Origin: Clostridium cuniculi
Lineage (GTDB): Bacteria; Bacillota; Clostridia; Clostridiales; Clostridiaceae
Assembly (NCBI RefSeq): GCF_004353185.1
Contig: NZ_SMUS01000010.1
Location: 54,724-118,723, forward strand
Reading direction: 5' to 3'
Length of the DNA stretch: 64,000 bases
The position numbers and the translations under genes were made by a program. The notes under the pieces were generated by a model that was not told the DNA's origin, ran no database searches, and saw only the letters and a program-made list of their open reading frames with translations. Below, one piece after another: positions 9,886 through 18,226 of the stretch (its first letter is position 1; the number at the start of each line of letters is the position of its first letter).

Positions 9886-9937
9886 AATTTTTACTCCTAA
9901 CTATCATCTTCCCCTATTACATTTTTTCTTATTAGTA

Positions 9938-10108
9938 TCACTTTTTATTCATTTTCTTTTTATTATCTAACGCAAGACCAATAGCAACGCCTAAACATAA
10001 TCCTATGGCTAACTGATCAAATATTATCCCAAAGACAAGTCCCATTCCAGTAAAAAGTGGAAAATAGTAATTATTATTATCATTCTTTTTATCATTGTTT
10101 TCACTCAT
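9938..10108 (-). CDS. Small hydrophobic protein, 56 residues
   Basis: This short frame starts with ATG at 10108 behind AAGGGGTGAAATTT, a very good ribosome site. The protein has an Asn/Lys-rich N-terminus, one glycine-rich hydrophobic stretch (TGMGLVFGIIFDQLAIGLCL, ~residues 20-39, continuing to 47) and a Lys-rich tail. It resembles the glycine-zipper mini-proteins of Firmicutes, whose role is unknown. Its gene lies 52 bp upstream of the 179-residue membrane protein gene, probably in one transcript. Confidence 0.7.
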   Translation of the reverse strand: MSENNDKKNDNNNYYFPLFTGMGLVFGIIFDQLAIGLCLGVAIGLALDNKKKMNKK

Positions 10109-10206
10109 AAATTTCACCCCTTATAAATTAACAACTATTATCTTATTATACATAATTTATATATTATAATTACAATTATTATGTAATAAAATAGGATTTA
10201 TAAAAA

Positions 10207-10245
10207 ATAAAGTAGTTGTAAAACAAACTTTTACAACTACTTTAT
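10207..10245 (-). terminator. Terminator after the frameshifted membrane protein gene
   Basis: A 17-bp perfect stem, ATAAAGTAGTTGTAAAA (10207-10223) with TTTTACAACTACTTTAT (10229-10245), has a 5-base loop. It is A/T-flanked on both sides. Confidence 0.85.
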
Positions 10246-10276
10246 ATTATAATACTTATTATTCTAAATATATTAA

Positions 10277-10723
10277 TTACCTACACAAAAAAATAAACTT
10301 AAATATCAAAACTGCTAACATATATATAGCTGTAGTAACTAACATACATGTTCTTAAAATTCTATTCTCCTCTTCAACATCTCTTGCCTCTAATTTATAT
10401 TCACCTTTAACTAACCTTTTCTTCACTGTAGTTCCTATTATTATTTCAGATAATAAATACCCTATAAGTGGAGCAATTAATCCTCCCATAACAAATTTAT
10501 AATTATCCTGTGATCTATGGCTGAAAAATAAAATAATTATTGTTAAAACACAACTAATATAATGTGTTATTAGTTGAAATTTAATATTATCATATTCTCT
10601 TGCCCAACTTTCATCTGCAAATGAAGCTGAAATACTATTTTTTCAATATCCTCATAAGGAATTATTATTTGCTTTTTTAACTTATTATGATTTATTAATG
10701 TCTACTATACTATTTGTACTCAT
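10277..10723 (-). pseudogene. Membrane protein gene broken by two frameshifts
   Basis: A well-placed start (TAAGGGGTGGGGAT before ATG at 10723) encodes MSTNSIVDINKS and then stops. The next reading frame continues with HNKLKKQIIIPYEDIEKI and is lost at a six-A run (T6 at 10638-10643 on the plus strand). The third frame then reads SASFADESWAREYDNIK and on without a stop through two or three membrane helices to the end at 10277. The pieces join into one plausible ~150-residue membrane protein. Only the last 70 residues keep an in-frame ATG. It is either a real pseudogene or a pair of homopolymer sequencing errors. Confidence 0.7.
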
Positions 10724-10930
10724 ATCCCCACCCCTTATGATAATTATATAATTTTCGTTACTATTTTGTAAATATTTATCTATACAGTTATAATATTGCT
10801 GAAAAATATTATTAAATGTAAAAGTATAATTTTAAAACTAAAATGTGTTAATATATAATAAATCACAAAAACTTATATTAAAATATTCAAATATAAATTA
10901 ATTGGTTAAACAAAATATAGGAGAATTTAA

Positions 10931-11479
10931 ATGAACATTAATAATCTAAAAATACGTAATGCAAAAATAAATGACATAGAAAAAATATTAGAAATTGAAC
11001 ATAATTCCTTTGATAAAAATATCTGTGAAGATAAACAAGTATTTATTGATAGGATTGAGACTTTTAATAAAGGTTTCTTAGTGGCTGAATATAAAGGCGA
11101 AATAATTGGATATATTTGTTCTGAAATATGGCTATATAATGAAAACCTTAAGGAAAGTGACTTTTTATTAAATCATTCTATTAAAGAAAGCCATAAAGCT
11201 AATGGTGATGAATTATATATATCATCTTTTGCTATTTCATCTAAAGCAAGAAAATATGGTATAGGTAAAATACTGTTTAATTACTTAATTGATAATGTAG
11301 ATAAATTAATTGCAAACCCTAAATCTCTTTTATTAGTAGTTGCTGAAAATTGGACATCAGCTAGAAATATATATCTTAAGAAGGGATTTCTTGAAGTCTG
11401 TATATTGACAGATTTTTTTGATTATGGTAATGTTGAGCCATTTAAAGCAGATGGCATAGTAATGAGAAAGTTATTATAG
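10931..11479 (+). CDS. GNAT family N-acetyltransferase
   Basis: 182 residues. Start ATG behind ATAGGAGAATTTAA. The N-terminus (LKIRNAKINDIEKILEIEHN) and the acetyl-CoA loop region (SSFAISSKARKYGIGKILFN) are typical of RimI-like GNAT enzymes, followed by ENWTSARNIYLKKGF, the usual beta-bulge/helix near the C-terminus. The substrate (protein N-terminus or small amine) cannot be told. It probably forms a two-gene transcript with the hydrolase gene 46 bp downstream. Confidence 0.85.
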   Translation: MNINNLKIRNAKINDIEKILEIEHNSFDKNICEDKQVFIDRIETFNKGFLVAEYKGEIIGYICSEIWLYNENLKESDFLLNHSIKESHKANGDELYISSFAISSKARKYGIGKILFNYLIDNVDKLIANPKSLLLVVAENWTSARNIYLKKGFLEVCILTDFFDYGNVEPFKADGIVMRKLL

Positions 11480-11525
11480 TGTATAATTTAATAATAAAAA
11501 AAGAAAAACTTGAGGTGAAAATAAA

Positions 11526-12266
11526 ATGAAAAATAAAACTTTAAAAAAGCTTGGTTTTATATTACTAGGTTTAATTATTGTTGCTCTTATATTTATAGTT
11601 GCATTTTTTACAACTTCTTATGGTCCAAGCACTCAAGCTATGGCTAATTTAGAAGATTCTACATTAGTAGATGTAACTGAAAATAACTTTATAAGTTTTA
11701 CTCCAGAAAATACAACTGCAACAACAGGCCTAATAATATATCCTGGAGCTAAAGTAGAACCTGAAGCATATGCCCCACTTGCCAATAAAATTGCTCAAGC
11801 TGGCTATGAAGTTATTATAACTCCTATGCCATTAAACTTTGCTATATTTGATAGTAATGCTGCTGACGAAGTAATATCAAAATTCACTAATATTAAAAAT
11901 TGGGTAATTTCTGGCCATTCATTAGGTGGAGTAATGGCTGCCAAATATGCTAGTGAAAATAGTAATATTAAAGGTGTTATTTTTTATGCTTCATATCCTC
12001 AGGGGGATGAACTTAAAGATTCTAATATTGAAGTTACTTCAATTTATGGCTCTTTAGATGGTGTTGCAGATTTAGAAAAAATTATTGGTTCTAAAGATCT
12101 TTTACCAACTTCTACGACCTTTGTTGAAATAACTGGTGGAAATCATGCACAATTTGGTAGCTATGGTGAACAATCTGGAGACAACCCTGCAGAAATATCT
12201 GCTGATGAACAAATAGAAAAAGCTGCTAATGCTTCAATTGAATTATTAGATAAAATTTCTAAGTAA
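11526..12266 (+). CDS. Membrane-anchored alpha/beta hydrolase
   Basis: 246 residues. One N-terminal membrane helix (~9-29) leaves the catalytic domain outside the cell. The nucleophile elbow is GHSLGG with S132; the acid is probably the Asp in YGSLDG, and the base the His in GGNHAQFG near residue 207. This is the small alpha/beta-hydrolase family of PF12695 type, whose substrates are mostly unknown. The ribosome site is GAGGTG. It shares a bidirectional terminator with the converging Uma2-like gene. Confidence 0.85.
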   Translation: MKNKTLKKLGFILLGLIIVALIFIVAFFTTSYGPSTQAMANLEDSTLVDVTENNFISFTPENTTATTGLIIYPGAKVEPEAYAPLANKIAQAGYEVIITPMPLNFAIFDSNAADEVISKFTNIKNWVISGHSLGGVMAAKYASENSNIKGVIFYASYPQGDELKDSNIEVTSIYGSLDGVADLEKIIGSKDLLPTSTTFVEITGGNHAQFGSYGEQSGDNPAEISADEQIEKAANASIELLDKISK

Positions 12267-12272
12267 TATAAT

Positions 12273-12307
12273 AAACCAGTTGTGAAATATTTCTTTGCAA
12301 CTGGTTT
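12273..12307. terminator. Bidirectional terminator between converging genes
   Basis: AAACCAGTTG (12273-12282) pairs perfectly with CAACTGGTTT (12298-12307). T-runs follow on the plus strand and, less strongly, on the minus strand. Confidence 0.85.
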
Positions 12308-12314
12308 TTTAACA

Positions 12315-12863
12315 TTAATATATTTCTTTTAGACTTATTTTTAAATCACTAAAAACAGTACTTACATACTCATCATCATTTTTATATACATCTGCAATAA
12401 CATATTGGTTATCCACTAAAGAATACTGTATAATTTTTCCACTCTGTTCTACAATATTATATTCCTCTACCTTAAACTTTTGATATACTGCAAGTTTAGT
12501 TATATAATCATGAGATGCTGTACTTTTAGAAACTACCTCAAATATAATTTTAGGAATTGAAGTAAAACTTTCACCTTTTCTAGTAGCATTCTCACACATA
12601 ACAAAAATGTCCGGTTTATATTTATATAATTCATCCGTATTTTGAAATATTACTTCTATTTGTTCATCAAAAGGCTCACATTTTGATCCATTAAAGAAAC
12701 TATCTAATTTAGCTAATATTTTTCTCTTTATTCTATTATGTTCAATAGATGTACTTAAAGTTAGAAATATTGACCCATTATCAAACTCTGCTTTACCATT
12801 AAAGTTTTTTTGAATTTCTTCAAAGTCTTCTTCAGAGTATATATAATCCTTAATAATATCCAT
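12315..12863 (-). CDS. Uma2-family (DUF820) putative endonuclease
   Basis: 182 residues. The core KPDIFVMC...IPKIIFEVVSKSTASHDYITKL...YNIVEQSGKIIQ follows the Uma2 pattern of PD-(D/E)XK fold proteins: the Asp of KPD, the Glu of FEV and the Lys of TKL. An N-terminal helix-rich part precedes it. These proteins are abundant in cyanobacteria and sporadic in clostridia; activity and targets are largely untested. The gene stands alone between two hairpin terminators, which fits a mobile or accessory gene. Confidence 0.8.
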   Translation of the reverse strand: MDIIKDYIYSEEDFEEIQKNFNGKAEFDNGSIFLTLSTSIEHNRIKRKILAKLDSFFNGSKCEPFDEQIEVIFQNTDELYKYKPDIFVMCENATRKGESFTSIPKIIFEVVSKSTASHDYITKLAVYQKFKVEEYNIVEQSGKIIQYSLVDNQYVIADVYKNDDEYVSTVFSDLKISLKEIY

Positions 12864-12970
12864 TTTACCTCTCCTTATTACCTTTCTTCATTTCTTTTAT
12901 TATAACCTAAAGATCTATTTTCTTAAACATATAATTAATTACTAGTATTAAATAAAACTTCTAAATAAAT

Positions 12971-13021
12971 AAAAAAACAAAACAGTTGCAAAATATCTAT
13001 TGGCAACTGTTTTGTTTTTTT
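12971..13021. terminator. Bidirectional terminator, 19-bp perfect stem
   Basis: A7CAAAACAGTTGC (12971-12989) pairs with GCAACTGTTTTGT7 (13003-13021) around a 13-base loop. It ends the M50-like protease gene on the minus strand. Confidence 0.9.
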
Positions 13022-13030
13022 AACTAAAAG

Positions 13031-14158
13031 TTATACAACATTTATATTATCTAATATAAAATTCATAATCTCCTCTTCAGACTCAATTTCACTTTTCACA
13101 GGGTAACTCTTCTTTACTTTTTCAAACTCTCCTAATACTTTATCTGCTTTTTTCTTATCCTTTAATACAATTAAATTATAAACATACATAAGCCTTTTTC
13201 TTGAAATATAACAATCAGTTACTTTTATATAGTTTTGTAACTCTCTTGTATAAAGCTCATCCACCTTTTCCATATTTCCATTTAATATTTCATAAAATAA
13301 TAATTCACACTTTATTTCGTTTTCATATAATTTTACAATATGGGGAGTTGTATCTAATATATTTTCATAACATTCTTTTGTAATATCAAAATTCAACTTA
13401 TCCTGATAGTAATTAGCTTCCATGATCCTTAAGCATGTTACCATAGGATTATTTAAATCAATTCCATCCTCTATATTAAACCACTCTATTGGCATATCCT
13501 TAATTCTAATTCCCTTGTATACAAGTCCATTTACCTTAAGTTGAATATAAAAACAATATTTTATAAACTTATCTCTTGAAATAGCTATTGTATTATATCC
13601 ATCGTTAGAAATTCCACCGAACTTCATTGGAATTCCATTAGTTATAATGCATAAAACACCTACAAAAATTAAAGTAAATAATATAACTTTTATATATTTA
13701 TTAGTATCTACTGACATTAATACTATTAAACTTATAATAGAAGTTATAGCATTCATTAATATTCCACCTAAATTATATAAAATATACCTTAGCTCTTCAT
13801 AATTATTAGTTTTAGGCATCATTAAACATTGACCACCAGTGCCTTTAATTTTAAATTTTTTTAATTTAAATTTCCCTTCATCTTTTACAATAGTGATACT
13901 ACCAACTCTAAAAGATATAAATTCATATCCAGAAATTAAGCCAAAAATTAAATGACCTGCCTCATGTATTACAACTTGTATAATAAATGAAAAGTAAAAG
14001 ATTAAAATACATAATAGAATTGTAAATATAGATATTTCAAAGGATAATCCATATTGATCCATTCTTTCTCCTAATAAAAATCCTCCGAAAAAACCCAGTA
14101 ATAGTAGTGCTAAACTAAAGCAAATAGTAAGTATGCTCTTTTTTCTCTTTTTTCCCAT
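13031..14158 (-). CDS. M50-like membrane zinc metalloprotease
   Basis: 375 residues. Two N-terminal helices (~10-30, 41-62) lead straight into HEAGH (H65, E66, H69), the zinc site of site-2-protease-like enzymes. Two or three more hydrophobic segments lie at ~130-175. The motif GGISNDGYN (~185) stands where M50 proteases have the third zinc ligand (NPDG). The last ~190 residues are soluble and helical, TPR-like in look, and may bind substrate. It is probably an intramembrane or juxtamembrane protease; the target is unknown. GGAGG precedes the ATG, and the gene is monocistronic. Confidence 0.8.
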   Translation of the reverse strand: MGKKRKKSILTICFSLALLLLGFFGGFLLGERMDQYGLSFEISIFTILLCILIFYFSFIIQVVIHEAGHLIFGLISGYEFISFRVGSITIVKDEGKFKLKKFKIKGTGGQCLMMPKTNNYEELRYILYNLGGILMNAITSIISLIVLMSVDTNKYIKVILFTLIFVGVLCIITNGIPMKFGGISNDGYNTIAISRDKFIKYCFYIQLKVNGLVYKGIRIKDMPIEWFNIEDGIDLNNPMVTCLRIMEANYYQDKLNFDITKECYENILDTTPHIVKLYENEIKCELLFYEILNGNMEKVDELYTRELQNYIKVTDCYISRKRLMYVYNLIVLKDKKKADKVLGEFEKVKKSYPVKSEIESEEEIMNFILDNINVV

Positions 14159-14290
14159 GTTTCCCTCCTAAATCCCCATACATATTATACCATATTCTAC
14201 TAAACAAATAAAATGTAAGTTACAATATTTTATTCTAAAAATAATACATAAATTAATTTAATTTTACTTTATGATCCTAATGTGTTAACA

Positions 14291-14330
14291 ATAAAGCAGC
14301 TACAAAACATTATTTTTGTAGCTGCTTTAT
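14291..14330. terminator. Terminator, 17-bp perfect stem
   Basis: ATAAAGCAGCTACAAAA (14291-14307) pairs with TTTTGTAGCTGCTTTAT (14314-14330). It ends the 138-residue protein gene on the minus strand and is nearly the same stem as the hsp20 terminator at 55309. Confidence 0.9.
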
Positions 14331-14343
14331 TATCTTCTTTTAA

Positions 14344-14760
14344 CTATATCTCTACTTTTAGTTCTTCTACTTCTTTTTCAATTTCTTCTAATCTCTCGTA
14401 TATAGCTTCACATCTATATTCCGCATATTTTAAATTCCCAACATACTCTTTAAACTCTTCTTTAGAATATCTCTTGAAATCATATTCTAAATCTGCCTCT
14501 GCTAAACTAACAGCCTCATAAAATCCAGCAGTACAAGGAGCTATTCCTCTCATTTCAAGCTCAAATATTGAACTTATTTTATTAATTGGATACTCTTTTA
14601 TCCCCTCAAAATCATCATCTACTTCAATTACTTCTCCACCATTTTTTATACTTATTGATCTTAGAGGGTTTGTCCCTAATATTTCAGCCTCTTCTCTAAA
14701 TTCCTTAATTAAATCTACTGCTTCATTTGATAATTTCATTAGTTTCTCTAACTTGTTCAT
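14344..14760 (-). CDS. Hypothetical protein, 138 residues
   Basis: A soluble, acidic, mostly helical protein, not recognised. The last ~50 residues are Glu/Lys-rich and likely form a coiled coil (AIYERLEEIEKEVEELKVEI). GAGGAAT precedes the ATG. It stands alone between terminators. Confidence 0.75.
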   Translation of the reverse strand: MNKLEKLMKLSNEAVDLIKEFREEAEILGTNPLRSISIKNGGEVIEVDDDFEGIKEYPINKISSIFELEMRGIAPCTAGFYEAVSLAEADLEYDFKRYSKEEFKEYVGNLKYAEYRCEAIYERLEEIEKEVEELKVEI

Positions 14761-14960
14761 TTTTATTCCTCTTCTTGATATTATTTATAATTGTAATTTG
14801 TTTCATTCTCAACTGTAATTTGTTCTATTTTATCTCTTTTTATAAATTATAGCAAATTTTTCTTGTTTTTGTTGTCGAAATCAGTCATTGGATATAATTT
14901 TTTTATTATTTCTCTCATGAAATATAAGTAATAAACTAATATAATTTTATTGATTAAAAT

Positions 14961-14984
14961 AAAGACCAGCTATTACTGGTCTTT
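14961..14984 (-). terminator. Terminator of the J-domain operon
   Basis: A 9-bp perfect stem, AAAGACCAG (14961-14969) with CTGGTCTTT (14976-14984), is followed on the minus strand by ATTTTAATC. Confidence 0.8.
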
Positions 14985-14996
14985 AAACTTATTTAA

Positions 14997-15713
14997 TTAA
15001 TTATTTAACATTTCTTTATATTTATCATACCATTGAATATTCCATCCTTTTTTAAAACATAAACTATATAATTGCTCCTCATCATTTACAGCTTCACTGG
15101 TTATTATATTATGAGTTTCCTTATTAACTATAAGTCCATTCCATATAAACTCTGAAAATTCTGGATACATAGTAACACTTCTTATATGAGAAAACTCTGC
15201 TCTTTTTTCATCTAGTTTTTCATTTGTAAGTTCATCTTTTAATATTTTTAAATTCTTTATTCTTTGTTTTTTTAACTTCTTAATATTTTTCTCCTGTAAT
15301 TCCTTTGCTTTATCTTGTAATACTCTAACATCATTAGAATTATTTATCTCATTTAATATGCTTAAAACAAGCTTTAAATAATCATTTTTAGGATTTTCCT
15401 CAATTCTTTTACCTACTATGGCTAATAAACTTGACCATCTAACATATGTTCTACTATTATAATCAACCTTATATTTGTTATCAATTTTCTCTAATATATA
15501 TGCAGCATCATTTTTAGTTTTAACTCTTAGTATAGTGTGCAACCTATTGCAATCAAACCATATAAATCCCTTACTATCAACTATTCCATCTCCGATTGCA
15601 TTTGATATACTCTTGATTGTTCTTTTATTTAACTCTTCAGCTTTTTTAGGCATTTCATACCTTATATTCTTTATATAAGAACTTATAATTATTAATTGTT
15701 TATTTTTATTCAT
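14997..15713 (-). CDS. Hypothetical protein co-transcribed with small J-domain protein
   Basis: 238 residues, soluble, no known motif. Residues ~130-170 form a Lys/Glu-rich helix that is probably a coiled coil (AKELQEKNIKKLKKQRIKNL). The start overlaps the end of the upstream J-domain gene by 8 bp, so translation is likely coupled. Since J proteins hand clients to DnaK, this partner could be a client or a co-factor; that is inference. Confidence 0.75.
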   Translation of the reverse strand: MNKNKQLIIISSYIKNIRYEMPKKAEELNKRTIKSISNAIGDGIVDSKGFIWFDCNRLHTILRVKTKNDAAYILEKIDNKYKVDYNSRTYVRWSSLLAIVGKRIEENPKNDYLKLVLSILNEINNSNDVRVLQDKAKELQEKNIKKLKKQRIKNLKILKDELTNEKLDEKRAEFSHIRSVTMYPEFSEFIWNGLIVNKETHNIITSEAVNDEEQLYSLCFKKGWNIQWYDKYKEMLNN

Positions 15714-16173
15714 GATTTACCATCTTATTATAAATGCTTGTCAATTCAGCCATGGCCTCTTGTGCCTTTTCTGAGTTACAAATATCAGGATGAATATTTT
15801 TAGCTATATTCATATACCATTCTCTTGCAGCATCTTTGTTTATATATAAAGATCTATATATTTTTAACTGCTTCATTCTTTCTTCTCCACTTAATTCTAA
15901 TAAACAGAAAATATATTTATCAGCTTTACTTTTAAAGTAGCTTGAATTATCTTCATCAGCCTGTACACCATTATTAAATACATTAATTATTTTCTTTAAA
16001 GATAGTATTTTATCGTATTGTCCTCTCCAACTATTACTTCCCATTTTTATAAATCCATCTAAATTCTTTTTTCCTGTTAATTTTCTTATATCTTTATTAA
16101 TCTCCATTTTAACTGTTCTTAAAGATCCTATTTCTCTTAATTCTTCAATACTATTTGCTTCATACCATTTCAT
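15706..16173 (-). CDS. Small protein with C-terminal J-domain-like HPD motif
   Basis: 155 residues with the start taken at 16173, because AAGGAGTGTGG lies just upstream; the frame extends 22 codons further upstream without a ribosome site. Residues ~114-155 read as helix II, HPD (128-130) and helix III (AREWYMNIAKNIHPDICNSE), the core of a J domain, here at the C-terminus instead of the usual N-terminus. The first ~100 residues are unknown. It could stimulate DnaK ATPase on a particular client. It overlaps the next gene by 8 bp. Confidence 0.7.
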   Translation of the reverse strand: MKWYEANSIEELREIGSLRTVKMEINKDIRKLTGKKNLDGFIKMGSNSWRGQYDKILSLKKIINVFNNGVQADEDNSSYFKSKADKYIFCLLELSGEERMKQLKIYRSLYINKDAAREWYMNIAKNIHPDICNSEKAQEAMAELTSIYNKMVNHE

Positions 16174-16295
16174 TTTAACCACACTCCTTAATATAAATAT
16201 ATTAAGAATTTTTATTAAATATAAAAACTTTTTAATCATATATTATTGTTTATAATCTGTAAATTATATCTATCTAAAAATAAAATATTAGAATA

Positions 16296-16349
16296 AAAAA
16301 AGCTACTTCAAAAATAACAGAAATATTTTTCTTTTACCTTGAAGTAACT
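16296..16349 (-). terminator. Terminator after the DUF2207 gene
   Basis: AGCTACTTCAA (16301-16311) pairs with TTGAAGTAACT (16339-16349), with one G-T wobble. A T7 run follows on the minus strand. Confidence 0.75.
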
Positions 16350-16360
16350 AATTTTAAAAT

Positions 16361-18049
16361 CTAGAAGGCTCCTGAGTCTCCTCCACCTCCACCAGTGAAA
16401 TCTCCTCCACTGAAGAAATCATTTCCACCACTACTACCGCTATCGCCACTATCACCACTACCACTATTAAATTCAATTGAAGGTCTTTGTCGATTTGCTA
16501 TATGTAGTGCATCATTAGCAATATTATTAAACATTGCTAGATATAATAAGTAATTATTCATATAAATATATTCTGTATTACTAAAAGAATTAATATTTTC
16601 ACTAACATTAGATGTTATTGAATCTATAATCCCTTTTAATTTATCTTTACCTACCTGTAATGCAGAAGCATAAATCACAGTTAATTCAATTAATGAAGTA
16701 TTATTTACACCATTAAACTTATATCTATTTTTTAAATACTTCTTATAAGCAATCCATTTACATTTTTCATTATACCAAGTATTTTCAAGAATATTTTTAT
16801 TTCTTATTTTAGTATAAAATCCTATATTTTCCCCATCATTTCTAACTTTTATTAGCCAATAATTTAAATTATCTATAAATACTTTAGCTCTTCTACTTGA
16901 AGAAAGTGAACTCTTTATTTCTTCAATAGAGAAACTACCTCTAACTTCATAATTCTTAAACCACTCTAATATGAAATTTAAATGACTATATTCACTTTCC
17001 TTATTATAATCAGTTCTAATAAATACTAAATCATTATTATCTTTAGTTGTTTTTTCTTCTATAGTATAATATCCCTTATTAACTAAATAAAATAATGTTA
17101 TATTTAACATCTCTTTAGATACTGCTTTTTCATTCATTAATAGATTTACTAATGCTGGTGGCAAATCTGATGGTGGTTCCATAATAAATTCTTCTTTAGT
17201 AAATTTACATTTTCCTCTATATTCATTCACTTCTTTATTAAAGTTTCTTCTGTCTACTGCAAGTGCCGCCAAAACCACACCTATTATTACAAACAATGTT
17301 ATGGCAAAGCCAACATCATTACTATTTGCCTCTTTTCCATAGTAATTTAAGTCTTCCATAATATAATCATCTTCATGTGATATCTCATCAGCCATTGATA
17401 AATATTCTTTCTGGAATTTTAAGTCTATCCCTATTAAAGTAGTTAAATTTCTAAATTTAATATCTATAGAGTCTTCTGTATTAGATGCTGTAATATCTCC
17501 ATCTCCATATATATCATAACTTAAATTATCTATAGAAAAACTTGTATCTTTTAATGTAATTTTAAGAGTACCTTCTTTAACAGAATCAATATTTTTAACA
17601 TTATAAAAGCTCCAATATAACTCTGAATAATCAGTGTACTTTTTAGCTGCACCTTTTATAGTGTAATTTAAATTAATCTTTTTGCTTTCATTGCTACTTT
17701 TACAAAAGAGCTTAATTTGTGTTTCATCATAATCTTCATTTATCTCATATGTATTATTTTCTTCATTATATCCTTCTGTAGCTTCTATAATATTTCCTAA
17801 AGAATCAATTATTGAAACACTATTAATTAAATATTGATCTGTTCCATTTAATTTTAAATTTCTATAAATTCCATTAAACTCTCCCTGAAATCTATACTGT
17901 AATATTTCATTTACTACTACATCCCCATTTGCAAGTATTTGTGCATCAATATTTAGATTATCAATAAAGTATTCTCTACTATCTGCTAATACACTTTTGG
18001 GTAATATTAAAACAAAGATAATAGTTAAAATTGTAAGTAGTTTTTTCAT
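16361..18049 (-). CDS. DUF2207-family predicted membrane protein
   Basis: 562 residues with the start at 18049; GAGGGGGATAAAG sits directly before it, so the ATG 21 bases further upstream overlaps the ribosome site and is rejected. A signal peptide (cut near VLA-DS), an extracellular beta domain (~25-230, with YRNLKL and the YWSFYN segment), a membrane helix (~245-265) and a cytoplasmic helical part follow. The C-terminus is Gly/Ser-rich and ends in GGGGGDSGAF, the common tail of this family. The role is unknown; it is widespread in Firmicutes. It stands alone between terminators. Confidence 0.85.
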   Translation of the reverse strand: MKKLLTILTIIFVLILPKSVLADSREYFIDNLNIDAQILANGDVVVNEILQYRFQGEFNGIYRNLKLNGTDQYLINSVSIIDSLGNIIEATEGYNEENNTYEINEDYDETQIKLFCKSSNESKKINLNYTIKGAAKKYTDYSELYWSFYNVKNIDSVKEGTLKITLKDTSFSIDNLSYDIYGDGDITASNTEDSIDIKFRNLTTLIGIDLKFQKEYLSMADEISHEDDYIMEDLNYYGKEANSNDVGFAITLFVIIGVVLAALAVDRRNFNKEVNEYRGKCKFTKEEFIMEPPSDLPPALVNLLMNEKAVSKEMLNITLFYLVNKGYYTIEEKTTKDNNDLVFIRTDYNKESEYSHLNFILEWFKNYEVRGSFSIEEIKSSLSSSRRAKVFIDNLNYWLIKVRNDGENIGFYTKIRNKNILENTWYNEKCKWIAYKKYLKNRYKFNGVNNTSLIELTVIYASALQVGKDKLKGIIDSITSNVSENINSFSNTEYIYMNNYLLYLAMFNNIANDALHIANRQRPSIEFNSGSGDSGDSGSSGGNDFFSGGDFTGGGGGDSGAF

Positions 18050-18157
18050 CTTTATCCCCCTCTTTCTCATTTTTAATTATACCATATTTAACCTTTTTAT
18101 ATTTTAAATAAACAATTTCAGCTATTATTTATCAATTTTATTAAAGTTATTCATATA

Positions 18158-18197
18158 ATAAAAGCAGATATGAAATTTAATTCATACCTGCTTTTAT
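18158..18197 (-). terminator. Terminator of the xylan/galactoside operon
   Basis: ATAAAAGCAG(a)TATGAA (18158-18174) pairs with TTCATA(c)CTGCTTTTAT (18181-18197), with a single mismatch. Confidence 0.85.
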
Positions 18198-18226
18198 TCT
18201 TAATTTTTTTATTACTAGTTTAACCA

